Notes: generated from the sequence alone by a model not told the origin. Shown: positions 9,924-19,962, numbered from the stretch's first letter. The stretch is DNA of 20,041 nt from Phaeoceros laevis (GCA_049999765.1 JBNGIQ010004541.1:1-20041); one strand, 5' to 3'. Translations and numbers: made by a program.

Positions 9924-12234
9924 ATGGACAAGGACATCGACGAGATAGTAGCTAGGCGACTCAATGCAAGAGGGATCTCCTGTGGTTACCGCTCAGAAAG
10001 TCTGGATAAATCAGGCCTGGTGAGGTTTCATTATGCTGCTGAAAAGGAGTTCAAGAAATTTGTGGATGAAACTGGCTGTTCTGCGACCAATCCATTTTTC
10101 TGTAGACTGGTAGACCAGTCAAACCCGATCGTTTCCCCTCTGAACACCCTTGAAAAGATCAAATTTCGAGACATTGATCTTACGGAGTTCAGGAGGAAGG
10201 TTGCGAACCGGGTTTTTGTTCGCAGATTGACAGGGCGGGTGATTTGCGGCAGACTTTGCGTGAAGCCGTTCAAGACAGCCGGCGTTCACACTGTCTTGGA
10301 AGAGGAGGGTGAAAGTGGAGCAGCTGTGCTTGTGCTGATCGACAATGCTGTTACTTCGACTGCGAGCGATGCAGATATTCAGGCAAAATTCCCTGAAGGG
10401 ATGAAGGTGGCCATCAAGGAACCTGTTTTGAGAGAATTGTGGGAGGACGGAACAGTTGGTGTCAACATCACGAATCCTGCGGATATTGTACCCCTGGGTG
10501 ACAGTGCCAGTGCCGTTCCCGGCAGCATGCTATCTGCGGAGTTCCTACAACAGGAAGGAGTCCTTGGCAGCTCTGAGGCTATTCGCATCCGAGGCAACGC
10601 GCATTTTGCCCAGAAGAATTGGAAGAAAGCAGCGGAGGCCTACAAATTGAGTGCCGGCTTCTTGGAGGCTTATGAACAAAAGACTCATTCGGTGCCAACC
10701 GTTGATCCGGTGATCCTACAGGAAAAGCTTACCATTGCTTACTCCAACAGGTGTGAGGCACTTTTGCGGATTGGGAGCTACAAGCAGGCTTTGAACGATG
10801 TTCGAGTGGCTCTGAAGCTCAACCCTACTCATGAAAAGAGCTTGCTGCGGATGGCCAGAAGTCTACAAGGGATGCAGCGATACGAGGAGGCCGTTACCTG
10901 CCTTGAGGTGCTGCGGGCTTTGAAGTCGCGTGTTACCCCTGACAGGCACATCTGGGCGACAATACGAGATTCAGAAGTGACTTCTCGACAAACTCATTCC
11001 GGCATCTACCATTTTGACGACTTCATTGAAGTGTTTGAGGAACAGAAGGAAGCCCCAGCCTGTGCTCAATTTGTCGGCCCTATCGAGATTCGTGTTGGCA
11101 GTGAGCATGGAAGGCGGGGTATGTTTGCAACTAGAGATGTTGTGCCTGGGGAGCTTTTGCTAGTGAGCAAGGCAACTGCCACCACAAAAGAAGCAGAGGT
11201 CAGGACTGGGCCAAGAGTATATTATACTTGGGGCAAATTCGTCTCGCAGCCTGGCAGTCAGGCTTACCCGGCCGCCATTGATGCACCCAAGCAGGATGTA
11301 GTTGTGAAGGTAATTGCTAGGGCTCAAGAGTCCCCTCAGGTTGCCGCTCAGATTGACAGTCTACAGGGTGGTGAGGCCAGACATACCTCCTGTGACTCTG
11401 TTCACTGAAGACTGGGACGGCGATAAGTACCCAGAGAAAAGCCTTGACGTTGGTCGAATCCGTGACAGCACGTTGACCAACATGTTCACTGGTGGTATTT
11501 ATGGATTGGCTTCTTTCTTTAACCATTCCTGTGTTCCCAATTGTAAAGACTTGGAATTTGGTGAAGCCTTGTTCATCAGTTCAACACGGCCGGTGCTATG
11601 TGGAGAAGAGCTCACTATCTCCTACTTCAAGCCGTGGCACACCCTTTTGTTTCGCAGAGCTGCGATGCTGAGTCGTTCTGATCCATTCCAGTGCGAGTGT
11701 CCAAGGTGCAGATTTGAAGAGAGGGCATACAGTGGCGTTCCGGCTTTAGGAGATCTGGCTCGAACATTCAACCAAGTTTGCGAGCCGAAGTCTGCAGAGC
11801 ACATGCCGGCATGGAAGAATGTGAATCGCGCCATGGTACGAGAATCTGCTGAGATTGCAGGCAAGCTGGAATACCTCCTTAAGCAGAGCAAGGATTGTGC
11901 ACTTTTCAGCCAGAAGCAGAGGGATTGGATTCGCTGCTCATTCAGTGCCGCTTACATGCCTGCGTATTTTGTTAACGGACTAGACACCAAGTTACATTTG
12001 GATGTGGATGAGCTCCTGCGCATTGTCTCTTCTGCTGATCCAGGTTCTCCAAACATACTAGCTCTTGCTGCTCTGGGCTATGATGGTGCGCTGGGAGAAG
12101 TGGCAGCCAGAAACGGTACAGTTTACTTCGCTCATCTACTGAAGCATCACTCAGCGAACATCTACTTGCCTATCAGAGACAGGGACCTGGAGGCAGTGCT
12201 TAAGTGGGGTCGAGCAAATGTGTGTCATGTGTAG
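9924..12234 (+). pseudogene. TPR-SET protein, copy A, frame broken by a 5-bp deletion
   Basis: Single-exon relative of the intact gene at 13363-15696. Frame one runs from ATG 9924 to a stop at 11408. The homologous product then continues in the +1 frame from about 11376 to the TAG at 12232-12234. Aligned with copy B, five bases are missing between GAGGCCAG and CCTCC (about 11376-11388). The copy B start codon aligns with ACG at 9915-9917, so copy A would have to begin three codons later. In one 66-residue block (EEEGESGAAV to DIVPL) 55 residues are identical to copy B. Other differences are in frame, such as a 6-bp deletion near the NHSC motif, so decay looks recent. TPR helices, the GRRGMF motif, NHSCVPNC, CGEELTISYF and the post-SET cysteines are all still legible, but the SET half is out of frame. 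A good donor-like AAGGTAATT at 11307-11315 is absent from copy B; no nearby AG with a convincing acceptor restores the frame. Assembly error or unusual splicing remains possible. Confidence 0.7.
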
Positions 12235-12705
12235 CGGTTTTCTTCGGCCCAAATCTTTCCACGGTTTCCGATAAATGCCAGGCAGATTGTTAGGTTGCTA
12301 TTCCCTCATGACATGACCTTGTAGTTGGGTCGGTGCAGAGGACTCGTAAGGAGCGCTTTCTGGACGCTTCAGTCTGTTGCTCCAATTTTGTTTGTGAGAG
12401 AAGACAGTCATCTCAAATTCCATGAAACTACAAAGAAGTGGAAATCTTTTTGCGTTCTGGTAAACAAATTTGGCCCGACAGGTACAACAGTCTGGGGACG
12501 TCCATGTCGACGTCCAGGTCCTGTTCTTGCTGTTCAAGGAGTTCGTTGTTTAGACTCGAACTGTCGTAAGGGTCGAAGTATCTTCCACATTGGCTGATAC
12601 TGGCTGCAAGGTTCCTTGGAGTGGAAGCGTGGTGCACATCGGCCGATTTTTGCGGCCGAAATGACGGGCCCGTTGGGACTTATATCCGTGGGCTCCTCTT
12701 CATGA
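12235..12705. other. 3' flank of TPR-SET copy A
   Basis: The first 100 bases or so resemble the 3' flank of copy B (shared CTTTCCACG, GGTTGCTA, and TTGGGT(C/G) blocks in the same order), so the duplication included the 3' untranslated region. The rest has no convincing gene. Confidence 0.55.
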
Positions 12706-12709
12706 TTAA

Positions 12710-13006
12710 CCCTTAAGAGCCCAACAGGACAAAAATGTCTGTGCGGGCCACTTTAAGGATGCTTTTTACTATCTCCTATCAGAAAAAATTATTTTATTAT
12801 CTTATATAGTATTGTTAGAAAGGTGACGTGTGCTGATGCCGGATCAACCTATCAATTTCTTTATTTGAGGCTGGTGCTGGCGGCCAGCAAGCAACAAACA
12901 CAGAACGGGGTGCTGACGGCCCCGTTATGGGGTCGACGCCCCGGGAAAGCCTAGCCGCGTGAGTAACGGGCGTTTCGGTGCGTTTGCGTGCCAGGGCTTT
13001 TAAGGG
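12710..13006. mobile_element. piggyBac-like non-autonomous element (MITE), 297 bp
   Basis: The left end CCCTTAAGAGCCC (12710-12722) and the right end GGGCTTTTAAGGG (12994-13006) are inverted repeats matching at 12 of 13 positions. Each end is flanked on the outside by TTAA (12706-12709 and 13007-13010). A TTAA target duplication with termini starting CCC(T) is the hallmark of piggyBac transposons. The interior has no transposase; it has an AT-rich left half and a GC-rich right half with small palindromes (GCTGG CGG CCAGC; CCCC GTTAT GGGG). It sits between the two TPR-SET copies, so it either inserted after the duplication or was present at the junction. I have not seen other copies in this window. 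Confidence 0.75.
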
Positions 13007-13010
13007 TTAA

Positions 13011-13362
13011 AGTCTGTCAGTCTTTTTCGCTTGTAATACCGGGAATTCTTTTTCTGTTTGGATCTGATGACATTGACGGCTGCAATGTAGAAGAAGTTTA
13101 TTTCTGGTGTATGGCGGGAAAGTATCCACACATGTAGATACTGTACATGTCTATGTATGTACTCTACGTATCCAGATTCCAGATAGCTCCTTACTCCAAG
13201 TTTCAGAGAAGGTTCCAGCGTGGTGGACCATGTAGAGGTGGCAGACTATACGCCCCACTCAGGTATGAAGTACCGAGGCTGGCGGCTTGAATTGCGAGTT
13301 CGTCCGTTCCGATTTTCGAAGGAGACAACTGTGCCCCGCCGTCACCTACTCGCGGTGACATC
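13011..13362. other. Upstream region of TPR-SET copy B
   Basis: About 350 bases containing the presumed promoter and leader. A TATGTATGTACTCTACGTA stretch (about 13154-13170) is AT-rich, but no core promoter is clear. Similarity to the copy A upstream region is seen only close to the start codon (GACATCA(T/C)GCAA). Confidence 0.45.
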
Positions 13363-15696
13363 ATGCAACACTTGGAAGAAGAAGGCATTGACGGGGTGGT
13401 AGCTGACAGACTCAATGCAAGAGAGATCTACTCTAGTCACAGCTCGCAATGCCTGGAGAAGTCGGGACTGGTGAGGTTTCACTACGCAGCTGCGGTGGAG
13501 TTCAGGACTTTTGTGAGTGAAATTGGCTCTTCTAAGACCAGGACTTTTAGGTGCGCGCTGGTTGACCCTCCAAATTCGACAGATTCCCCACTGGAGACTC
13601 TCGAGAAGATCAGTCTTCGTGACCTTGATCTCGCGGATTTTGTGAGGAGCTATGAGAACAAGGTTTCCATCCGCAAATTTGCAGGGCGGAAGATTTGCGG
13701 CAAGTTTTGTGTGCAACCGTTCAAGATAGCCGGCGTTCATACTGTCTTCGAGGAGGAGGGTGGAAGTGGGGCAGCTGTGCTTGTGCTGATCGACAATGCT
13801 GTTTCTTCCACAGCAAGCCATTCACATATTATGGCAAAATTCCCTGAAGGTATGAAGGTGGCCATCAAGGGACCGGTGTTGAGACAAATGTGGGAGGATG
13901 GGACAGCTGGTATCAACATCACGAATCCTGCAGATATTGTACCACTTGATGACAGTGCTAGTGCTGTTCCCAGCAGCATGCTGTCCGCGGAGTTCTTGCA
14001 ACAGAAAGGAATCCTTGGCAGCTCAGAGGCTTTTCGGCTCCTAGGTAACGCGCATTTTGCCCAAAAGAAGTGGAAAAAGGCAGTGGAGGCGTACAAATTG
14101 TGTGCCGGCATCTTGGAGGCCTTTGAACCGAAGAGTGAGTCCGTGCCAGCCTTTGATCCGGTGATCTTCAAGGAGAAGCTTACCATTGTCTATTCCAATA
14201 AGTGTGAGGCACTTTTGCGGCTTGGGAGCTACAAGCAGGCCTTGAACGATGCTGAAATGTCTTTGAAGCTGAGCCCTAACCATGAGAAGACCTTGCTGCG
14301 GAGGGCCAGAAGTCTGCAGGGGATGCAGCGTTACGAGGAGGCCATTGCCTGCCTTGAGCTGCTGCGGTCTCTGAAGCCACAGGCGACCTCTGACAGGCTC
14401 ATCTTGGACAAAATAGAAGCTGCAAAAGTAGCTTCTCGACAGAATCGTTCTGGCATCTACCATTTTGAGGACTTCATTGAAGTAATGGAGGAAAAGAAGG
14501 AAGCCCCAACCTGTGCTCAATTTGTGGGACCTATCGAGATTCGTATTGGCAGTGAGCATGGAAGGCGGGGTATGTTTGCAACTAGAGATGTTTTACCAGG
14601 GGAGCTTTTGCTAGTGAGCAAGGCAATTGCCTCCACAGAAGAAGCAGAGGCCAAAGGTGGGGTAAGATTCATGTATACCTCGGGCAAATTCATCTCGGGG
14701 CCTGGAGGTCAGGCTTACGAGGCTGTCATTCAAGCATACAATCAGGATCTCATTGTGAGGACAATTGCTAGGGCACAAGAGTCCCCTCAGGTTGCCAGTC
14801 AGCTTTGCTGTCTACGTGGTGGTGAGGCCAGCAACGACGTACCTCCTGTAACTCTTTTCACTGACGACTGGGATGACGAGAAGTACCCAGAGAAAATCCC
14901 GGACGTTGGCCGAATCCGTCAAGTCACATTGACCAACATGTTTTGTGGTGGTCGACGTCTTTATGGCTTGGCTTCGTTCTTTAACCATTCCTGTGTTCCC
15001 AATTGTAAGGAAATGGCATTTGGTGAGGCCATGTTGATCAGTTCAACACGTCGGATTCGATGTGGAGAGGAGCTTACCATCTCGTACTTCAGGCTGTGCC
15101 AGACCCTTCTGTATCGCAGAGCTCGGATGCGAAGCCGCTTTTCTCCTTTCCAGTGCGACTGTCCGAGGTGCAAATTTGAAGAAAAGGCGTACAGGGACGT
15201 TCCTGCTTTAGGAGCTCTTGCCAGGACCTTCAACCAAGTGTTTGAGCCTAAGTCTTCCGACGACAATGCTGCATGGAAGAATGTGGATCGGCCCATGGTA
15301 CGAGAATCTGCTGAGATTGCAGGCAAGGTGGAGAAAATCCTTGACAAGAGCAAAGGTTGTGCACTGTTCAGACAGAAACAGAGGGACTGTATTCGCTGCT
15401 CTTTCTACGACGCCTACATGCCTGCCATTTTTGAGTGGAAGCCAGCCAAAAAGTTGCACTTGCCTGTGGATGAGGTCTTGCGCATTGTGTCCTCTGTTGA
15501 TCCAGGTTCTCGGGGCATACTAGCGCTTGCTGCTATGGGATATGATGGTGAGCTTGGAGACATGGCTAGCAGCAAAGGTTCAGTTTACTTTTCGAATCTA
15601 CTGAGGCAGCATTCTACAAACATCTACTTGCCTGTCAGGAACAAAGACTTCGAGACACTGCTCAAGTGGAGTCGAACGAATCGAGGTGACGTGTAG
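13363..15696 (+). CDS. TPR and SET domain protein (putative protein-lysine methyltransferase), copy B
   Basis: Intact, intronless 777-residue protein. The N-terminal third is beta-rich; residues about 80-190 (from SLRDLDLADF through KFPEGMKVAIKGPVLR to NPADIVPL) resemble the N-terminal region of fungal and plant TPR-SET proteins. TPR motifs follow at about 221-255 (EAFRLLGNAHFAQKKWKKAVEAY) and 270-340 (YSNKCEALLRLGSYKQALND onward), of the kind found in chaperone-binding proteins. The SET domain spans about 390-605: GRRGMF at 400-405, NHSCVPNC at 541-548, GEELTISYF at 568-576, and post-SET C598-x-C600-x2-C603, which with C544 can bind zinc. There is a long insertion inside the SET fold, as in SMYD-like split SET proteins, but I see no MYND zinc finger. 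Catalytic and cofactor motifs are all present, so activity is plausible; the substrate is unknown. The start at 13363 is the first ATG of the frame near the conserved region. The neighbouring genes have many introns, whereas this one and copy A have none. Confidence 0.9.
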   Translation: MQHLEEEGIDGVVADRLNAREIYSSHSSQCLEKSGLVRFHYAAAVEFRTFVSEIGSSKTRTFRCALVDPPNSTDSPLETLEKISLRDLDLADFVRSYENKVSIRKFAGRKICGKFCVQPFKIAGVHTVFEEEGGSGAAVLVLIDNAVSSTASHSHIMAKFPEGMKVAIKGPVLRQMWEDGTAGINITNPADIVPLDDSASAVPSSMLSAEFLQQKGILGSSEAFRLLGNAHFAQKKWKKAVEAYKLCAGILEAFEPKSESVPAFDPVIFKEKLTIVYSNKCEALLRLGSYKQALNDAEMSLKLSPNHEKTLLRRARSLQGMQRYEEAIACLELLRSLKPQATSDRLILDKIEAAKVASRQNRSGIYHFEDFIEVMEEKKEAPTCAQFVGPIEIRIGSEHGRRGMFATRDVLPGELLLVSKAIASTEEAEAKGGVRFMYTSGKFISGPGGQAYEAVIQAYNQDLIVRTIARAQESPQVASQLCCLRGGEASNDVPPVTLFTDDWDDEKYPEKIPDVGRIRQVTLTNMFCGGRRLYGLASFFNHSCVPNCKEMAFGEAMLISSTRRIRCGEELTISYFRLCQTLLYRRARMRSRFSPFQCDCPRCKFEEKAYRDVPALGALARTFNQVFEPKSSDDNAAWKNVDRPMVRESAEIAGKVEKILDKSKGCALFRQKQRDCIRCSFYDAYMPAIFEWKPAKKLHLPVDEVLRIVSSVDPGSRGILALAAMGYDGELGDMASSKGSVYFSNLLRQHSTNIYLPVRNKDFETLLKWSRTNRGDV

Positions 15697-16205
15697 AATG
15701 TGTCTGCCCTTTTCCGGCACATGGCCTTTCCACGTTGTCCTATGGATGCAGGTTGCTAGTTTAAGTTTGTTATTCTCTGTTCACCTGATTATGGTTGGGT
15801 GATGACCGTCCCAGCATCGGTGTTGAGAACACCTGAGGCTGTGGATGCATATTCTGCTCACAACAGCGCCATCTGGAGGCTTTTGTGGGACCAACATGGT
15901 TCTTCGGTAAACTCCACACTGTGCAAGAAATCATCTATTTTGTGATGCCAAGCCGTCTCCTTGCCAAACAGGCGCGCAGCATGCATGTCTAGGTCATAAC
16001 ACTTGCGTCATTGATGAAGATCGCCGGCGAGCACGGTATGTCCACTGGCACCATAGGCGACGCGAAACAGCTCATCACCTTATCCTTTTGCTCATCAACG
16101 CCTGACCGGGTAAGCTGACTGTACTCACTGTAGCCGCCGAGTGGACGCATTCTACTGCAAATAGCGTGCATCCCTCCGGCAAAATACTTAATGGTATTTT
16201 ATCAA

Positions 16206-16243
16206 TGACCGGCATTGACCGGCATTGGAGGCACTTGACCGGC
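16206..16243. repeat. Three spaced TGACCGGC direct repeats
   Basis: TGACCGGC starts at 16206, 16216 and 16236, spacings of 10 and 20 bases, so all three fall on the same face of the helix. A TATAAG lies about 15 bases after the last copy. This could be a protein-binding cluster or a small local repeat. Confidence 0.7.
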
Positions 16244-17100
16244 GAGGGGCGCGCTTGTATAAGGGAGTTTAATCATATCTCCAATCCGGCTTAGGGGCTA
16301 CGTCGGCGCCATGCACGACAGGAGTGGCACACAACACAAACATAACGCAGAATGCGTCCACTCGGCCAGCTACCCAACTCGTAGTAAGTTAGACGTGAAC
16401 AACGACAGTTCGTTTTGTCGGGAATATAGCGTGATGATACATACATACATTTACTTGCTACCCCATGGACACCTCCATTGCTCCCTACAACCCGCCTGGA
16501 TATGCGTACATGTACAAGAGATGGATGCCTGAAATGTGTCTCATCCGTAACCAGGTTGACACATGAGATCTATCAGTCTCTTTCTGTTTTGTTTATCTAG
16601 AGAAATGATACCCATGTTATGGTTGTTTCTCTTCATCTCGTCTACAGGGAGACTCCACACTTCGTGGTGTGCGTTTGGGTCTTACGATATTTTTTTAAAA
16701 CATGTGCCTGCTTGGTCTACATCAGCTGCTCGATGACAGCCATGCTGAGTGAGAACACTGAATATCGGGATTCAGCCATGGCATGTTGCCTTGCAAGAAC
16801 ACGCAATTACTGAGCAGACCCTGACCAGCCCATACTGGATATGCCTTCCGATCACGACAAGGCATGGTACAGACTGCCAAGATTCTGTTGCCGTCTGTTT
16901 TGGTTCGCCTGACCGGGCTGTGAGCAATTGAGATAAGGTGGACAACTACAGCCAGGCCTACTGAAAATCTTCTAACGCGTAACCAAGCCTCCTGGGGCCC
17001 TTGTCGCCTCAACCATGCATAGTGTAATAGATGTGGTAACATACTGGGAGCATATAGCTCCCATATACTAAGCAGTGATGAATACTTGGATGGAGTGGCT

Positions 17101-17122
17101 GTGGATGGATCTTTCCATCCAC
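17101..17122. repeat. Perfect 9-bp inverted repeat (hairpin)
   Basis: GTGGATGGA, loop TCTT, TCCATCCAC. No T-run follows and no function can be assigned. Confidence 0.7.
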
Positions 17123-17389
17123 GGTTTACTTCGCTCTACCTCCACTCCAGGGATCTTTCCCCTGTGAGACTTCACTTGGGTCCCCATTTGCTTGGAACAT
17201 ATCCTTCTTTTGTCCACTTCATACTTGGTGGAGGTGGGGAGTGCGTCTTGATTCTTCCCTCAAAAAATCCACCCGTAGGAATGCGATTCTCTAGCTGCCT
17301 TCTCTCTGCGGCAGTAGTGACTCTCGGCATCTGAGCAACTTTAGGGACCTTTCCTTTCTACTGCTCTTTGCTGGAGTCGCTGCTACCTG

Positions 17390-18418
17390 ATGAGCTCACT
17401 TCATTGCACAACTCCAAAATCCCAACAGACGCAGGGTCCCAAGGTCGACTCGTACATGAGACCCTCCTCCCAACAGTCGCAGCTTCAGAATTCCCAGGAT
17501 GAAGAACAAGTGGTAAGTCTTGTATACCTGCAACTTCAGATTTATGGTGAGGCCATTCCTAATATTTGCTGTGATTAGTCGTTGTATGGATGCTACTAGG
17601 CTGTTTTCCAAAAACAGCGCAACATACATGACTTGCTAATTGCTGCCAACGTACATGCCTAGTTGTGTGTCAGGTGCCAACTGCTGGAATGAAAACTTTG
17701 GAAGGAAGGAAGGAACATTACCTTTTGACTTCCAACCGGGTTTTGGTCTTTGTGTTTGCATCGTTATAGATCTCACAGGCGCCAGGATCTGCCGGAGGAG
17801 GAGCTCCAACTGTTCAGAAATCCTGTGGCGATGAAGAGGTTCCGGCACTGATGACGAACCTCGGAGCACTGATTATACCAGATCACATGCCTTGTATGCT
17901 GCCATGCCACTAAGGACTGGTCATCCCCATGGGCTTGGGTTTGTCTCACAGTATTCTTGATGTCTTGGAAATGTGCCTCCTGCTTTTTTGTACTCAAATG
18001 GCCCTTGTATTGGTGTTTCTTTCAGGGTACTTGTAGGACGCTGAGCCCTTCCAGTCCATCATGTACTAATAGCAACGTAATGTGTGATGAGATTTCAAAA
18101 CAGAATGATGTTTGGCTTCCTAGTGGTTCCTCGTTCAGGACAGCTGCACAAGTGTTAACTGATCAGGCCACAAAGAAGACAATGCACAGAAGAATGCTTG
18201 CTCTGATTGTCCCTCAGGCTGCACATACCAATTTACCTTGCCTCACCAGGTGGGTCTTTAAGTCCGAAATTTTGGAGAATGTTCCCTACAATGCTGTATT
18301 TCTAAAGGAGGACGTAGTCAGATGTACGGCTTGCTGGAAGAAGGAGTTGGGACTGCCTGGCTTCGTATGCTCACCGATAGTATGCAAAGCCTGCTCAGTT
18401 GGTGCTACAAAACAGTAG
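17390..18418 (+). CDS. Possible small cysteine-rich protein, three exons, unrecognised
   Basis: Tentative model: exons 17390-17512, 17770-17838 and 18026-18418, about 194 residues, all junctions in phase 0. Support is an ATG at 17390, a strong GTAAGT donor after 17512, an acceptor TTATAG at 17769 (a second AG at 17778 keeps the frame), a pyrimidine-rich TTTCTTTCAG acceptor ending at 18025, and a 130-codon open last exon. The middle donor (GAG|GTTCCG) is weak. The N-terminus is Ser/Gln-rich (SSQQSQLQNSQDEEQ). The C-terminus has C-x2-C-x11-C-x4-C-x2-C (starting RCTACWKK), which could bind zinc. I do not recognise a family. Upstream exons may be missing, or the last exon alone may be real. An AATAAA lies at 18755-18760. 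Confidence 0.35.
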
Positions 18419-18916
18419 TGAACAAACATGCTGTCATTTTCTACACTAGCATCCAGCTTGAGAACAACTTGCTTACTTTGAAGGCTTTTTAAGATTCAGT
18501 AAATCCATCTTGTATAGTAGTTGCTGTACAAGTTCAGGTTCCGTTGTGAGTATGACATTTCGCATGAATGCGAATCGCCAACAGAAAGTTCGCTGATCTA
18601 TTCATCTTGCAAGTCGTAAGTCTCGGCCGTTCAGGTTCACATACCTGATTTAAATGAACGCTTGATGACGTTGGGTCTCCTAATGCGGCTTTCTTACAAT
18701 GCCTCGTCGTGCTTGTGTGTCCTGCATGACTGCTTCTTGTAAGGACCCTTCTGTAATAAACCCGTTTGGTTTTTTTTCCTGCATCATAGCACGACATGAT
18801 GTTCTGAAAGGTCAAAGCCCACACTAGATGTACATACATGCAGGTAAATACTATACTCGTACCTCGTAGTGCCACCATCAGCATATGATATGATTGGATG
18901 ATGACTCCTTTCACAT

Positions 18917-19004
18917 ATACCTGCCCAGTCCTTTTGTGCATGCTGCCTGTTGGATTTCTTTAGCAAATACCTGTCCAGTCTTTTTGTGCATGTTGCCTGA
19001 TTGG
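18917..19004. repeat. Two direct repeats of about 37 bp, 50-bp period
   Basis: ATACCTG(C/T)CCAGTC(C/T)TTTTGTGCATG(C/T)TGCCTG occurs at 18917 and again at 18967, nearly all differences being C/T transitions. This is a local duplication with no assigned function. Confidence 0.8.
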
Positions 19005-19604
19005 CCGTCCAACATAGGAGAGTCATTGTAAACTTGTTACAAAGTACCATCACACATGACATGTCAAACCGAATACACATGTGCTGGTGACATGTTCATG
19101 ATCAATGGACAACCATTATGGGCTCACCACTGTCTAGGATCCCCATTGTATGCCTTGCAAGTCTTCTTGTACCGTAAAATGGAAGTGTACATCTCATGGC
19201 CTGGCAACATGAATGACATAGTAATATGATTTTCTGGCATATCAATGCTTATATATGAAAATCTATCTATCTAGAAAACTCCAATAAAGAAAGAAATTCA
19301 ATGGAGATCTCAAATATTTGAAGTTCCATAAAAGAAATTGATCCAATGACCCACAATGCACATGAATCAATAGTCCAATTGATAGGGCCTGGAACTATGT
19401 CATGAAGTACATTGTGAGTGTTTGGGACAAAAACTGTTGTGGTGGAAGAGACATGGATATGTTAGTTAGTGAGTTTCAAGCTGCCAACAAAATACTAATC
19501 TTGTTTTCTTAGCAAGAGGTCTCGTTAAAGTTCCAATGGGGAAGCAATAAATCTACTAACGGAAACAAGGCAATGTAGGTGGAGATGGAAGCTTATCCAA
19601 CAAT

Positions 19605-19962
19605 TCGGCTTGTCTTCGACATGTCTTCTCGCTGAAGGATGACACATTGGGAGCTATATGACTTATGCCCATAAAAAGATGCACAAGAAACTTGAGGCAG
19701 TTACTCGTAACTATTGAGAATAAATATGGACATCATCCAGGTTCAAGTATGAGAGGAGCTATTCTTCGCAGCTCATGTCCTTAAAGCAAACGGAGGTGGA
19801 CATTCTTAGTTGACAAATTCCTTGTGGCAAAAATATACCGTGAGATATAAAGTATCATTTTTGGCTTGTCTTCGACACGTCTTCTCTTTGACGGATGACA
19901 CATTGGGAGCTATATGATGTATCCCCATAAAAAGATGCACAATAAAGTTAAGGGAGTTACTA
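19605..19962. repeat. Two direct repeats of about 100 bp, 256-bp period
   Basis: The block starting GGCTTGTCTTCGACA(T/C)GTCTTCTC, running through GGATGACACATTGGGAGCTATATGA and CCCATAAAAAGATGCACAA, is present at about 19607-19706 and 19863-19962. Weaker similarity continues after each copy (ATGAGA...GCTATTCT...GAGCTCAT), suggesting a longer degenerate unit that may run past the window edge. It may be a satellite-like repeat or the remains of a mobile element. Confidence 0.75.

Larger units (their letters stand above)
15697..17389. other. Intergenic region after TPR-SET copy B
   Basis: About 1.7 kb without a supported gene. It begins with the copy B 3' flank. A coding-like patch on the minus strand (16171 back to about 15864) needs a frameshift and has no recognised family. 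Three copies of TGACCGGC lie at 16206, 16216 and 16236, followed by a TATAAG at about 16258. A perfect 9-bp hairpin is at 17101-17122. Frames around 16311-17334 are short and unrecognised. Confidence 0.5.

Noticed and set aside
11310-11380. A short intron in TPR-SET copy A (donor 11310) explaining the frameshift
   Set aside because: The AGs at 11320, 11339, 11359, 11366, 11375 and 11380 do not give the needed frame; the next that does (11427) has a poor acceptor context.
17086-17334. 82-residue frame as a possible first exon of the cysteine-rich gene
   Set aside because: It begins at TTG, shows no donor that joins in phase to the exon at 17390, and has low-complexity composition.
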